Assembly (NCBI GenBank): GCA_963811885.1
Contig: CAWETB010000002.1
Coordinates: 124,001-188,000 of the forward strand
Source: Gaiellasilicea sp963811885
GTDB lineage: Bacteria > Actinomycetota > Thermoleophilia > Gaiellales > Gaiellaceae
Reading direction: 5' to 3'
Length of the DNA stretch: 64,000 nt
Below are positions 16,690-25,931 of this stretch, piece by piece. Numbering within the stretch: position 1 is the first letter of the stretch; every line of letters begins with the position of its first letter. The notes under the pieces were generated by a model, which worked only from the letters and a program-made list of their open reading frames with translations, had not been told where the DNA came from and did no database searches. A program made the position numbers and the translations under genes.

Positions 16690-17610
16690 GTGGCGCCGCG
16701 GTCGGTCCGCCTTACGAGCCCGGAACGCGTCCTGTTTCCCGACGAGGGGATCACGAAGCAGGACCTGTTCGAGTACTACCGCGCAATCGCGCCGGTACTC
16801 GTCCCGCACCTCCGCAACCGGCCGTTCACGATGAAGCGCTCGCCCTACGGCGTGGGCGGGGACGTGTACTTCCAGAAGCAGGCGCCGAAGGGGATGCCGT
16901 CCTGGATCCCGACGCGCACGTACCGAACCTTCCCGCGCGGCCGCAAGGGCGAGTCGCGGATGGTCGACTTCCCGCTCGTCAACTCGCCGGAGGCGGTGCT
17001 CTGGATGGTGCAGATGAACTGCATCGACATGAACGCCTGGTACTCGCGCGTCGACAAGCCCGACCGCCCGGACTTCGTGCTCTTCGACCTCGACCCGCCC
17101 GACGACGGCTTCGCGCTCGCGATCCGCGTCGCGCACCTGATCCGCGAGGAGCTCGAGCAGCTCGAGCTCGAGTCCTACGTCAAGACGAGCGGCGCCGACG
17201 GGATTCACGTGCTCGTCCCGATCGCGCGCCGGGCGACCTACGAGCACACCTATACGTTCGCCGAGCGCGTGGCGCGCGGGCTGGAGGAGCGGCATCCAGG
17301 GCTGGTCACGACCGAGTGGCTGAAGCGCAAGCGCGAGGGCGTGCTCGTCGACCACCGCCAGAACGCGCGGGGGAAGACGATCGCCTCGGTCTACTCGGTG
17401 CGGCCGAAGCCGGGTGCGCCGGTCTCGACGCCGCTGCGCTGGGACGAGCTGACAGAGGATCTGACGCCGCGCCGCTTCGGGATGCGCGAGGCGCTCGAGC
17501 GGGTCGAACAGCACGGCGACCTGTTCGAGCCCGTGCTCGCCGGCGGCCAGGCGCTCGGACGCGCCCTGAAGAAGCTGCGGCCGGTGAGCTACCCCTCGGA
17601 CGAGGGGTAG
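16690..17610 (+). CDS. stand-alone LigD-type primase-polymerase
   Basis: The 306-residue product is the polymerase (POL) domain of LigD without ligase or nuclease parts. It begins LTSPERVLFPDEGITKQDL, then has HLRNRPFTMKRSPYGV, the catalytic FDLDPPDDGF at about residues 132-141, and KTSGADGIHVLVPI. Such enzymes add or fill nucleotides at double-strand breaks in non-homologous end joining. No Ku or ligase is present here. It follows a glycosylase gene and may form a repair pair. Confidence 0.88.
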   Translation: MAPRSVRLTSPERVLFPDEGITKQDLFEYYRAIAPVLVPHLRNRPFTMKRSPYGVGGDVYFQKQAPKGMPSWIPTRTYRTFPRGRKGESRMVDFPLVNSPEAVLWMVQMNCIDMNAWYSRVDKPDRPDFVLFDLDPPDDGFALAIRVAHLIREELEQLELESYVKTSGADGIHVLVPIARRATYEHTYTFAERVARGLEERHPGLVTTEWLKRKREGVLVDHRQNARGKTIASVYSVRPKPGAPVSTPLRWDELTEDLTPRRFGMREALERVEQHGDLFEPVLAGGQALGRALKKLRPVSYPSDEG

Positions 17611-17623
17611 CTCGGCCTCATCG

Positions 17624-18055
17624 CTACGCGGCGACCGCCTCTTCGAGGTGAGCCGCGACCGGGACCGGCGACCCGATCACGAACACCTGCGGACCGCCCG
17701 GCTCGAACGGCTGCTCGAACGTCGAGACGACGGTGGAGCTGGAGAACGTCCCGAGGATGCGAAGCACGTCGTCGCCGATGTTTCGCAGCCCGTGCGGGGC
17801 CATCGGCGGCACGAGCGCGACGTCATGCTTCGTGATCCGCCCCACCTCGTCTCCGACGCGGGCCTCGCCGGTGCCCTGCACCACGATCAGGAGCTCCTCC
17901 GCGCTGTCCGTGTGCACGGGCAGCTCGGCTCCGGGGTCGAGCTCGAACAACACGGTGGCCGTGCTCGCCGTTCCCGTCGCGCTGTGGAGCGGGAAGCTCA
18001 CGCGCAAGCCCGGCCCCATCGGGGGGAGCTCTTGATCCAGGTCGAATGTGAACAT
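17624..18055 (-). CDS. cupin domain protein
   Basis: The 143-residue product has a single cupin barrel: motif 1 around ELPVHTDSAEELLIVVQGTGEARVGDE (cited in part) and motif 2 in PPMAPHGLRNIG. His and Glu metal ligands are visible. It is divergent from a TetR gene with a palindrome between, so that TetR probably controls it. Function unknown; such cupins can bind or detoxify small ligands. Confidence 0.75.
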   Translation of the reverse strand: MFTFDLDQELPPMGPGLRVSFPLHSATGTASTATVLFELDPGAELPVHTDSAEELLIVVQGTGEARVGDEVGRITKHDVALVPPMAPHGLRNIGDDVLRILGTFSSSTVVSTFEQPFEPGGPQVFVIGSPVPVAAHLEEAVAA

Positions 18056-18070
18056 CTCAACTCCTTTCGT

Positions 18071-18086
18071 TGCACATCAATGTGCA
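18071..18086. promoter_or_regulatory. TetR operator palindrome between cupin and tetR
   Basis: TGCACAT and ATGTGCA form a perfect inverted repeat around CA. It lies 15 bases before the cupin start. A related half-site TTGTGCAA overlaps the tetR start at 18133-18142. This layout is typical of a TetR operator for a divergent pair. Confidence 0.65.
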
Positions 18087-18103
18087 GCGATCTTAGAAGG
18101 CTC

Positions 18104-18132
18104 TTCCGCACTTGTCAAGATCGAGGTACACT
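18104..18132 (+). promoter_or_regulatory. candidate promoter of the second tetR
   Basis: A -10-like TACACT sits at 18127-18132 with a weak TTCCGC 17 bases upstream. The ATG at 18141 is eight bases after the -10 box. The transcript would therefore be leaderless or nearly so, as is common in actinobacteria. Confidence 0.35.
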
Positions 18133-18140
18133 GTTGTGCA

Positions 18141-18714
18141 ATGAAGCGGAAGTACGAACTGAAGGAACGCGCACGACGTCAGGCCGAGACGAGGCAGCGG
18201 ATCGTCGAGGCGACGGTCGAGCTGCACACGTCGGTCGGGCCGGCACGCACGACCATCTCGGCGATTGCCCAGCGCGCAGGCGTCGAACGGCACACGGTCT
18301 ACGCCCACTTCCCCGACGAAGGGACGCTCTTTCAGCGCCTGCTCCGCGCACTGGCGAGACCGGCACCCACGACCGGACGTCCAGCAGTGGCTCGAGCTCG
18401 ACGTGCCCGAGCAGCGGCTCCGCGGCGTGCTCTCCGACGTGTACGCCTGGTTCGAGGACGTCGAGTCCGATCTGGACGTCCTCCTGCGCGACGCACCGGT
18501 CGTGCCCGAACATGCAGAGGCCATGGCGGAGACGGCCGCGGTGACGAGTGAGCTCGCCGACGACCTTGCGCGCGGCTGGCCGCGACGGAAGACCGTGCGC
18601 GCCGTGATCGGCCACGCGCTCGAGTTCGAGACGTGGCGGTCGCTCGTCCGCCGGCAGGGCCTTTCGCGCAAGCAGGCCGTCGACGCGATGCTGCAGCTCG
18701 CCACCGGCGTCTAG
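18141..18714 (+). CDS. TetR family regulator (one frameshift)
   Basis: The N-terminal frame has the HTH: RIVEATVELHTSVGPARTTI, SAIAQRAGVERHTVYAHFPDE. One extra base near 18345 shifts into the frame that carries the C-terminal domain (HPRPDVQQWLELDVPEQRL through AVDAMLQLATGV). The span is 191 codons plus one base. It faces a cupin gene across a TGCACAT palindrome and probably represses both genes. The ligand is unknown. Confidence 0.8.
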
Positions 18715-18870
18715 CCGGCGTTTACGGATTCTTCACGGCTTCTAACCCTTTCGGGTCTAGCCGGTCCAGGCGTGCCTCGGCCATGATTCCGCGCTGAAGC
18801 AATCAGGCGCTCCGCCGGGTGGTCCTTCTCTACGCCCCGGGTGAACTGCGCCGTCTGGAGGAACTCACGC

Positions 18871-19389
18871 ATGACCCGACGCGCACCCCGCGCCACCCTG
18901 AATGCCATCGTCGTCGCCCTCGTCACGCTCGTGCTGGCGGGCGCGGTGCTCGCCGCGCCGGGAAGCGCGGCCGCGGATCCGCACAAGCCGGTGCGGAAGC
19001 ACGCCGCCAAGAGGCACGTCGTGAAGCGCGTGAGCCGCGGCCTGCGGGCCGTCCAGATCGCGAATCACCTCACCGGCATCCCCTACCGCTGGGGCGGCTC
19101 CTCGCCGCGGGGCGGCTTCGACTGCTCCGGGCTCGTCCAGTACGTCTACGCCAAGGTCGGGATCCACCTTCCGCACTACGCCGCCGGCCAGTACGGGCGC
19201 GGCCGCCGCGTCTCGCGCGGCTCGCTGCGGGCGGGCGATCTCGTCTTCTTCTCCGGTCTCGGCCACGTCGGCATCTACGCCGGCGGCGGGAAGTTCATCC
19301 ACGCGCCGCGGAGCGGCACGACCGTCCGCTGGTCGCGGCTCTCGTCGCACGGGAGCTACTACGGCGCCACGCGTCTCTTCGCAGCCTAG
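18871..19389 (+). CDS. secreted NlpC/P60 peptidoglycan endopeptidase
   Basis: The 172-residue product has a signal peptide (residues 1-33, ending AAPGSAAA), a basic linker and one NlpC/P60 domain. The catalytic triad is visible: Cys in FDCSGLVQYVY, His in GHVGIYAGGG, and a third polar residue in HAPRSG. GGAGG lies seven bases before the ATG. These enzymes cut between D-Glu and diaminopimelate during wall remodelling. Its end overlaps the next minus-strand gene by four bases. Confidence 0.9.
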   Translation: MTRRAPRATLNAIVVALVTLVLAGAVLAAPGSAAADPHKPVRKHAAKRHVVKRVSRGLRAVQIANHLTGIPYRWGGSSPRGGFDCSGLVQYVYAKVGIHLPHYAAGQYGRGRRVSRGSLRAGDLVFFSGLGHVGIYAGGGKFIHAPRSGTTVRWSRLSSHGSYYGATRLFAA

Positions 19390-20243
19390 AGCGGCTTGCA
19401 GCCGTTGCCGGTGCGACCGGCGAAGATCTGCCGCTGGTGGGCGTTCGCCTGCAGCTCCCGCGCACGATCGAACGGGCCGGGGGGCCGCCCTGCCACATCA
19501 CATCGGGCGTCACGCCGGGGCCGATCACGGTCGCGCGGTACTGCGTCCCGTTCCCTGCCGGCCGGCCGCGCGTGCGGGTAGAAGCCGTAACAGAAGGCTC
19601 CGTTCGGACGCTGGGCGAGAAAGCTGTTCTCGCGGCGCCAGCCGGCCCCGTAGCGCGAGTCCTGCGTGTCCAGGTAGAGATTGCGGCCGTAGTCGTCGAG
19701 CGGGCTTCCCTGAGGCGTGACGCGGAAGCCGTGCACCGGCCGGCCCTGGTAGCTGAAGCGCCCGTAGAGATGGTCGAAGCGGCGGTAGGCCCAGTCGGTC
19801 CACACCTGGAGCACGGGTAGCGGCCCCGACCAGTGGGAGAGCCGGAGCTCCCAGCCGGCGCTCTTGCCGCCGTAGTTCGGCTTCAGCCGCTGCCAGCGCT
19901 GGAGCGCCCAGTACGAGCCGTCCGGGGCCTCGCACGCGACGACCACCCAGGCGAGCGGCGGCCCGTCGTAGCTGCCGCAGGTTGCAGCCGGGATCGACCG
20001 CGCGCCGTAGCGGAGCTGGAAGGAGACCTGCGGGATGCCGGGGTCGGGCGGGCGGGCGTTGATCGCGTTGCCGGCGACGACGTGGCGTGTCGTGCCGCCC
20101 TCGGACCAGCTGACGTGGGCCTGGCCGGCTCCGTTGACCTGCAGGTCGGCGCGATCGGCCTCACGGCCGATCAGCTCGGAGGCTGCGGCGTCGCCGGCGA
20201 AGGCGAAGGCGACGAGTACGAGCGACAAGGCGCGCGTGAGCAT
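19386..20243 (-). CDS. secreted protein of unknown function (two compensating frameshifts)
   Basis: The frame is open for 285 residues with a signal peptide (MLTRALSLVLVAFAFAGDAAA). The body is rich in Trp, Tyr and Gly (WALQRWQRLKPNYG, DHLYGRFSYQGRPVHGF). Between about 19490 and 19565 the true coding frame is another one (TQYRATVIGPGVTPDVMWQ). One extra base near 19565 and one missing C in the run near 19488 cancel out. The C-terminus (ELQANAHQRQIFAGRTGNG) is back in frame. No family recognised; four cysteines could form disulfides. Confidence 0.65.
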   Translation of the reverse strand: MLTRALSLVLVAFAFAGDAAASELIGREADRADLQVNGAGQAHVSWSEGGTTRHVVAGNAINARPPDPGIPQVSFQLRYGARSIPAATCGSYDGPPLAWVVVACEAPDGSYWALQRWQRLKPNYGGKSAGWELRLSHWSGPLPVLQVWTDWAYRRFDHLYGRFSYQGRPVHGFRVTPQGSPLDDYGRNLYLDTQDSRYGAGWRRENSFLAQRPNGAFCYGFYPHARPAGRERDAVPRDRDRPRRDARCDVAGRPPGPFDRARELQANAHQRQIFAGRTGNGCKPL

Positions 20244-20423
20244 CGGGCTCCTTCCGTCAAAGGCGCAGCGAACGACCGGAATCGTGCTGACGGCCGAGAT
20301 CTGCGGGGGCCACGCCTCGGTCTGTTTCTTGGCGAATGTGCGCGTACGGCGACGCGCACGTCAGGACATTCACGGTAGCGCAGATCGAAACGGATCGCAG
20401 CCGCGCCCGCGGTCCCGCGACGA

Positions 20424-21236
20424 TCAGACGGCGACGACGGGGTTCCGGAGCGTGCCGATCCCCTCGATCTCGGTCTCGACGACATCGCCTGGAGCAAGCG
20501 ACCGCGGCGGGTCCATGAACTCGCCGCAGCCCCAGGGAGTGCCGGTGAGGACGACGTCGCCCGGGTCGAGCGTGAAGCTGCGCGAGCAGAACGCGAGCAA
20601 CTCGGCGACGCCGAAGACCATCTCCGCGGTCGACGACTCCTGCATCACCTCGCCGTTGACCCGCGTCCGCAGTGCCAGAGCCTGCGGGTCCGGGATCTCG
20701 TCTGCGGTGACCACGACCGGGCCGAGCGGGCAGAACGTGTCGAAGCTCTTGCCGCGCACCCACTGGCTCTCGGAGAACTGGACGTCGCGCGCCGAGACGT
20801 CGTTGCCGACCGTGTAGCCGAACACATGGTCGAGGGCGTCGCTCTCGGCGACGTGCCGCATCGACCGGCCGACGATCACGGCCAGCTCGACCTCCCAGTC
20901 GACGCGCCGCGTCAGCGTCTCGTCGAGCTCGATCGGGTCGTCCGGGCCGATCACGCTCGAGGGGAACTTCGCGAAGACGAGCGGACGCTCCGGTCGCTCC
21001 AGGTTCGACTCCCGGATGTGGTCGAGGTAGTTCAGGCCGATCGCCACGACCTTTCCAGGCCGGAGCGGGGCGGCGAGGCCGCCCTGGAGCGGCTCGCCGA
21101 GCGACAGCTGGTGCGGGTCGATGCCCGCACGGAGCAGCGCCGTGAGATCGCCGTGGCCGTCGAGTCGCCGAAAGCCGTCGCCGTCGGCCACCGCCAGGTG
21201 CTCGACGCCGTCCGCTCGTACCGTCGCGATCCGCAT
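20424..21236 (-). CDS. fumarylacetoacetate hydrolase family enzyme
   Basis: The 270-residue product has an N-terminal domain of about 60 residues. The FAH fold follows with VVAIGLNYLDHI, FAKFPSSVIGPDDPI, the metal-binding VDWEVELAVIVG and VFGYTVGNDVSARD, GKSFDTFCPLGP, and TGTPWGCGEFMDPP. Family members cleave or hydrate 2-keto acids. Next to dehydratase, lactonase and SDR genes, the likely role is cleaving a 2,4-diketo-3-deoxy sugar acid to pyruvate and a hydroxy acid. It is divergent from the dehydratase. Confidence 0.88.
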   Translation of the reverse strand: MRIATVRADGVEHLAVADGDGFRRLDGHGDLTALLRAGIDPHQLSLGEPLQGGLAAPLRPGKVVAIGLNYLDHIRESNLERPERPLVFAKFPSSVIGPDDPIELDETLTRRVDWEVELAVIVGRSMRHVAESDALDHVFGYTVGNDVSARDVQFSESQWVRGKSFDTFCPLGPVVVTADEIPDPQALALRTRVNGEVMQESSTAEMVFGVAELLAFCSRSFTLDPGDVVLTGTPWGCGEFMDPPRSLAPGDVVETEIEGIGTLRNPVVAV

Positions 21237-21258
21237 CCGACCAACGTACAGTCGCGTC

Positions 21259-22957
21259 GTGGCACGGGAACAGGAAGCGCTGCGCCGTCGCGCGCGGGCG
21301 GGACTCGCAGCTGCGGCCGAGCGCGCGCCTGCACGAGCGCACTTCCGCGCCATGGGGATCGACCCGTCGCGCCTCGGCGGGCCGATCATCGGCGTCGCCT
21401 CGACCTGGACGGGGACGATGCCGTGCAACCTCAACCTGCGCGAGCTCGCCGACCGCGTCGGCGACGGCGTGACCGCCGCGGGCGGCGTCCCGCTCGGCTT
21501 CAACACGATCGCCGTCTCCGACAACCAGTCGCAGGGAACGCCGGGGATGCGCTCCTCGCTGATCTCGCGCGAGGTGATCGCCGACTCGATCGAGCTGATG
21601 GTGCACGCGCACGATTTCGACGGCCTCGTCTGCCTGGTCGGCTGCGACAAGACGGTGCCGGCCGCCCTGATGGCGCTCGCCCGTGTCGACAAGCCGGCCG
21701 TCGTCCTCTACGGCGGCCCGATGCGCGCGGGCCGCTGGCGCGACCGCGACGTGACGATTCAGGACGTCTGGGAGGCGGTCGGCGCGGAGGAGAGAGGGCT
21801 GATGCCGCGCGCCGACCTCGACGAGCTCGAGCGGCATGCGTGTCCCGGGCCGGGCACGTGCGCCGGCCACTTCACCGCCAACACGATGGCCGTCGCGCTC
21901 GACTGCCTCGGGATCGCCCGGATCGGCGACGGGCTGATCCCGGCCGACGAGCGCGAGGCGAAGGACGAGGCGGCCGCGCAGGCCGGCGCCCTGGCGGTGC
22001 AGCTCGCCGAGCAGGAGGTCACGGCGCGGCGCTTCCTCGACCGGCGCGCGCTCCTGAACGCGATGGCCGGGATCGCGGGCAGCGGCGGCTCGACGAACGG
22101 GATCCTCCACCTGCTCGCGATCGCGCGCGAGGCGGGCATACCGCTCTCGCTCGCCGATCTCGCCGGGGTCGCGCACCGCACTCCCGTGCTGGCGAGCCTG
22201 GCGCCGTCCGGCCGCTTCATGGCGGAGGACTTCCACCGGGCCGGCGGGACCGCGGCACTGATCCGCGAGCTCGTGCGAGGAGGTCACGTCGACGGCTCGG
22301 CGCCGACCGTGTCGCGGGCCGACGCTGGCCGAGGCGACCGCGGGCGCCGCCGAGCCGGACGGCGAGGTGTTGCTGCCGCTCGAGCGGCCCTTCAAGCCGA
22401 GCGGAGCGCTCCATGCGCTGCACGGCAACCTCGCGCCCGAAGGAAGCCTCGTCAAGCTCGCCGGCACGGAGCGACGCGCACACACGGGGCCGGCGCGCGT
22501 GTTCGACAGCGAGGAGGCGTGCACCGACGCCGTGCGCTCGGGGGACGTGCAAGCCGGCGACGTGCTCGTCGTCCGCTACGAGGGACCGGCCGGCGGGCCT
22601 GGCATGCGGGAGATGCTGAGCGTGACCGCGTCGGTGGTCGGAGCGGGGCTCGGCGAGTCGGTCGCGCTCGTCACCGACGGCCGCTTCTCCGGGGCCACGC
22701 GCGGGCTGATGGTCGGCCATGTCGCACCCGAGGCGGCGCGCGGCGGCCCGCTCGCGATCGTTCGTGACGGCGACGCGATCACGATCGACGTGGATTCGGA
22801 GACGCTCGTCGTCCAGCTCGACGACGTCGAGATCGCCGAGCGCCTCGCCGCGTGGCAGCCGCCGCCGCTCCGCTACGCCGGCGGCGTCTTCGCGCGCTAT
22901 CGCGCGCTCGTCGGCTCAGCGTCCGAGGGCGCCGTCCTCCTTCCGCACGCGACATGA
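21259..22957 (+). CDS. IlvD/Edd family dehydratase, sugar-acid type (one frameshift)
   Basis: The product is about 565 residues. The Fe-S cysteines are in LVGCDKTVPAALMA and CPGPGTCAGHFTANTMA, and MAGIAGSGGSTNGILHLLAIA completes the N-terminal domain (cited in part). One extra base near 22315 must be dropped to enter the C-terminal swivelling domain (PFKPSGALHALHGNLAPEGS, VTDGRFSGATRGLMVGHV). The second half keeps GPGMREML. In isolation it could be dihydroxy-acid dehydratase. The neighbours point to an aldonate dehydratase. Confidence 0.85.
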
Positions 22958-22962
22958 GCGCC

Positions 22963-23824
22963 TCAGCCTGCGAAAGCCCGCGCAGGCGGGCCCGAGACAC
23001 CGACATCGGTGACGAACACGCTGCCGGCGAGCGGCTGTGTGCTGTGGCGCTCCGCGGGCAGCTCGACCGACGCCGTCGTGATGTAGAGCGAGCGGCCGTC
23101 CTCGCCGCCGAAGCAGCACGAGGTGACGTTGTCGGCGGGCACCTCCACGACACGCTCGAGCTCGCCTTCCGGGGAGTAGCGGCGAATGCAGGCGCCGCCC
23201 CAGAGAGCGACCCAGATGCCGCCCTCGTCGTCCACCGTGAGCCCGTCGGGGATGCCGGCGCCGCGCTCGATCACGATGAACGGACGGCGACCGGAGATCT
23301 CGCCGGTGGCAACGTCGAACTCGAAGCGGTCGACCCGGTAGGCCATCGAGTCGATGTAGTACATCGTCGCTCCGTCAGGCGACCAGCCGATCCCGTTCGA
23401 GAGCGTCACCTCGTCGAGGACGCGGTCGAGGCCGCCGTCGCTGCGAGTAGCGGTAGAGGGCGCCGTGCCCGGGGGAGTAGTCGAGCGCCATGCTCCCCAC
23501 CCAGAATCGCCCGGCCGCGTCGCAGGCGCCGTCGTTCAGCCGAATGTCGTCCCCGTGGGGGATCTCCACCAGCGTGCGGACGGACTCGTCGTCCAGGTCG
23601 ACGACGGCGAGCCGGCCGGCGAGCGCGACGAGGACGCCGCCGGACTCCGTCGGGGCGGCGGCGCCGACGCGGTCGTCGAGCCGGATCGCGCGATCGTCGC
23701 CGCGCGCGGGGTCGAAGACGTGCAGCTCGTGCGACTCGATGTCGACCCAGAGCAGCCGTCCCGTCGCCGCATCCCAGCGCGGGCCTTCGCCCAGCAGCGC
23801 ACCGGCAGCGATCGCGACCTCCAT
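22963..23824 (-). CDS. SMP-30/gluconolactonase family lactonase (one frameshift)
   Basis: The N-terminal frame gives ALLGEGPRWDAATGRLLWVD with the first metal Glu, and later RLNDGACDAAGRFWVGSM. The C-terminal frame gives LSNGIGWSPDGATMYYIDS and GIPDGLTVDDEGGIWVALWG, with the Asn and Asp metal ligands. One extra base near 23443 separates them. The enzyme opens sugar lactones. It converges on the dehydratase gene and diverges from the FAD oxidase gene with only 14 bases between starts. Confidence 0.87.
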
Positions 23825-23838
23825 CGGGAGAGGCTCGC

Positions 23839-25218
23839 ATGAATGCGGACACGCTGACGCGGGAGCTCGCAGCGGCCGTCGACGCACCGGTGCTCGACGG
23901 CGATGCAGTCGCGCCGTACCTCCTGGACGCCACCGAGGCGCGCGGCCTCCGCGGCCGTGCGGACGCTGTCGTGCTCGCGCAGACGGCGAACGACGTCGCC
24001 CGTGCGCTCGCCTGGTGCTACGAGCACGACGTTCCACTGACGACGCGCGGCGGTGGCAGCGGCTACGCCGGGGGTGCTGTCCCCGACGGCGGCGTCGTCG
24101 TCGCGCTGGCGGGGCTCCGCTCGGTGCGTTCGATCGAGCCGCTGCAGTGGCGCGCCGAGATCGAGAGCGGCGTCACGACACGCGAGGTGCAGCAGCTCGC
24201 GCTCGAGAACGGGCTCTACTACCCGCCCGATCCCGGCGCGGCCGAGCAGTCGCAGCTCGGCGGCAACGTGGCGACGAACGCGGGCGGGCCGCATGCCTTC
24301 AAGTACGGCGTCACCGGCGCCTGGGTGACGGGGCTCGAGGTGGCGATCGCGCCGGGCGAGCTCGTCACCTTCGGCCGCGGCCTGCGCAAGGACGTCGCCG
24401 GCTACGACATCCGCTCGCTGCTGATCGGCTCGGAGGGCACGCTCGGGATCGTGACCGCGGTGCGGCTGAAGCTGATCCCGCCGCCGGAGGCCCGCCGTCC
24501 GGTCGTCGCCTTCTACGGCGACGCCGGTGAAGGAGCGGCCGCCGTCCTGCACGCGATGGCGAGCGGGACGCTGCCGGCCGCGATCGAGTTCTTCGACGGC
24601 GCCGCCTTCGCCATCTCCGGACGGGCCTTTCCACTCGCGCTCGAGCGCGCCGACCGGCCCGCGTTCGTCGTGATCGCCGAGGCCGACGGCAGCGAGGAGG
24701 AGGCGGCGACGGGGCAGATGCTGCTGCGGGAAGCGCTCTCGGCGGGTGCCGAGGAGGTGCTGACGCCGTCGAGGCCGGAGGAGGTCGCCGCGCTGTGGCG
24801 CTGGCGCGACGGCATGGGCATCGCCGCCGACTCCTACCTCGGCGGCAAGGTCAGCGAGGACGTCTGCGTTCCGGTCGACCGCCTCGCCGAGGTGGTCGCC
24901 GCGACACACGAGGCGGCCGGGGAGGGACAGCTCGAGGCCTGCTGCTGGGGCCACGCCGGCGACGGCAACGTCCACTCCTCGTTCCTCTTCGACGGTGGCG
25001 ACGCCGCTGCCGGCTTGCGCGCCGCGGCGGCCGCCGAGCGCGTCTTCGACGCAGCCCTCGCGCTCGGCGGCAGCGTCACGGGCGAGCACGGGGTCGGCCT
25101 CGTCAAGTCGCCGCAGCTCCGCAAGCAGCTCTCGCCGGCCGCCGCCGACGTCCATCGCGCCGTCAAGCGCCTGTTCGACCCGAAGGACCTGCTCAACCGG
25201 GGTAAAAAGGTCGCATGA
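23839..25218 (+). CDS. FAD-linked oxidase, GlcD/D-lactate dehydrogenase type
   Basis: The 459-residue product has the PCMH FAD-binding domain (VPLTTRGGGSGYAGGAVPDG, QLGGNVATNAGGPHAFKYG) and the C-terminal FAD-oxidase domain ending GGSVTGEHGVGLVKSP and DPKDLLNRGKK. It oxidises a 2-hydroxy acid such as D-lactate or glycolate. If the pathway yields pyruvate plus lactate or glycolate, this enzyme could process the second product. It overlaps the SDR start. Confidence 0.88.
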   Translation: MNADTLTRELAAAVDAPVLDGDAVAPYLLDATEARGLRGRADAVVLAQTANDVARALAWCYEHDVPLTTRGGGSGYAGGAVPDGGVVVALAGLRSVRSIEPLQWRAEIESGVTTREVQQLALENGLYYPPDPGAAEQSQLGGNVATNAGGPHAFKYGVTGAWVTGLEVAIAPGELVTFGRGLRKDVAGYDIRSLLIGSEGTLGIVTAVRLKLIPPPEARRPVVAFYGDAGEGAAAVLHAMASGTLPAAIEFFDGAAFAISGRAFPLALERADRPAFVVIAEADGSEEEAATGQMLLREALSAGAEEVLTPSRPEEVAALWRWRDGMGIAADSYLGGKVSEDVCVPVDRLAEVVAATHEAAGEGQLEACCWGHAGDGNVHSSFLFDGGDAAAGLRAAAAAERVFDAALALGGSVTGEHGVGLVKSPQLRKQLSPAAADVHRAVKRLFDPKDLLNRGKKVA

Positions 25219-25931
25219 ACCTCGCGGGACGCAACGCCCTCGTCACGGGAGCCGGCTCCGGGATCGGCGCCGCCGTCGCGCGCCGCCTCGCCGCTCAGGG
25301 GGCGAACGTGGTCCTGGCCGACCTCTCGCTCGCAGCGGTCGAGGAGCTCGCGGGCGAGCTCGGGCCGGCGGCCCGGCCGCTGCAGCTCGACGTGCGCGAC
25401 GAGGAGCAGGTGGCGCCGGCGATGGCCGATCTCGACGTGCTCGTCAACGTCGCCGGGATCGGCTCGACGACCAACGCGCCCGAGACGTCGCTCGAGGTCT
25501 GGGAGGACGTGTTCGCCGTCAACGCGCGTGGGACGTTCCTCTGCTGCAAGCACGCCATTCCGGGCATGGCCGCTCGGGGCGGCGGGTCGATCGTCAACGT
25601 CGCCTCGGTGGCCGCTCTTGTCGGTCTGCGCAACCGCGCCGCGTACTGCGCGTCGAAGGGCGCCGTCGTCGCGCTGACGCGGGCGCTGGCCGTCGACCAC
25701 GTCGGCGACGGGATCCGCGTCAACGCCGTCTGCCCCGGCACCGTCGACTCGCCGTGGGTGCGGCGCCTCGTGGAGGAGTCCGGCGAGTCGCTCGACGCCC
25801 TGCGCGCCCGGCAGCCGCTCGGCCGGCTCGGCACGACGGACGAGGTCGCCGAGGCCGTCGACTACCTCATCTCCGCGGAGTTCGCGACCGGGAGCGTGCT
25901 GGTCGTCGACGGCGGGCTCACGGCGGCCTGA
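25215..25931 (+). CDS. short-chain dehydrogenase/reductase
   Basis: The 238-residue product has the cofactor motif TGAGSGIG, NVAG, catalytic Ser in NVASVAALVG and YCASK, and the C-terminal SVLVVDGG. Lack of a basic residue after the first Gly block and an Asp after strand 2 (VVLADLS) indicate NAD. The arrangement resembles 2-keto-3-deoxy-L-fuconate 4-dehydrogenase. ATG overlaps the oxidase stop as ATGA. Confidence 0.88.
   Translation: MNLAGRNALVTGAGSGIGAAVARRLAAQGANVVLADLSLAAVEELAGELGPAARPLQLDVRDEEQVAPAMADLDVLVNVAGIGSTTNAPETSLEVWEDVFAVNARGTFLCCKHAIPGMAARGGGSIVNVASVAALVGLRNRAAYCASKGAVVALTRALAVDHVGDGIRVNAVCPGTVDSPWVRRLVEESGESLDALRARQPLGRLGTTDEVAEAVDYLISAEFATGSVLVVDGGLTAA

Noticed and set aside
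18715..18870. Possible c-di-AMP (ydaO-type) riboswitch before the NlpC/P60 gene, a common place for it in actinobacteria
   Set aside because: The 156-base leader lacks the conserved ydaO blocks I know and is short for one. No convincing fold was seen.
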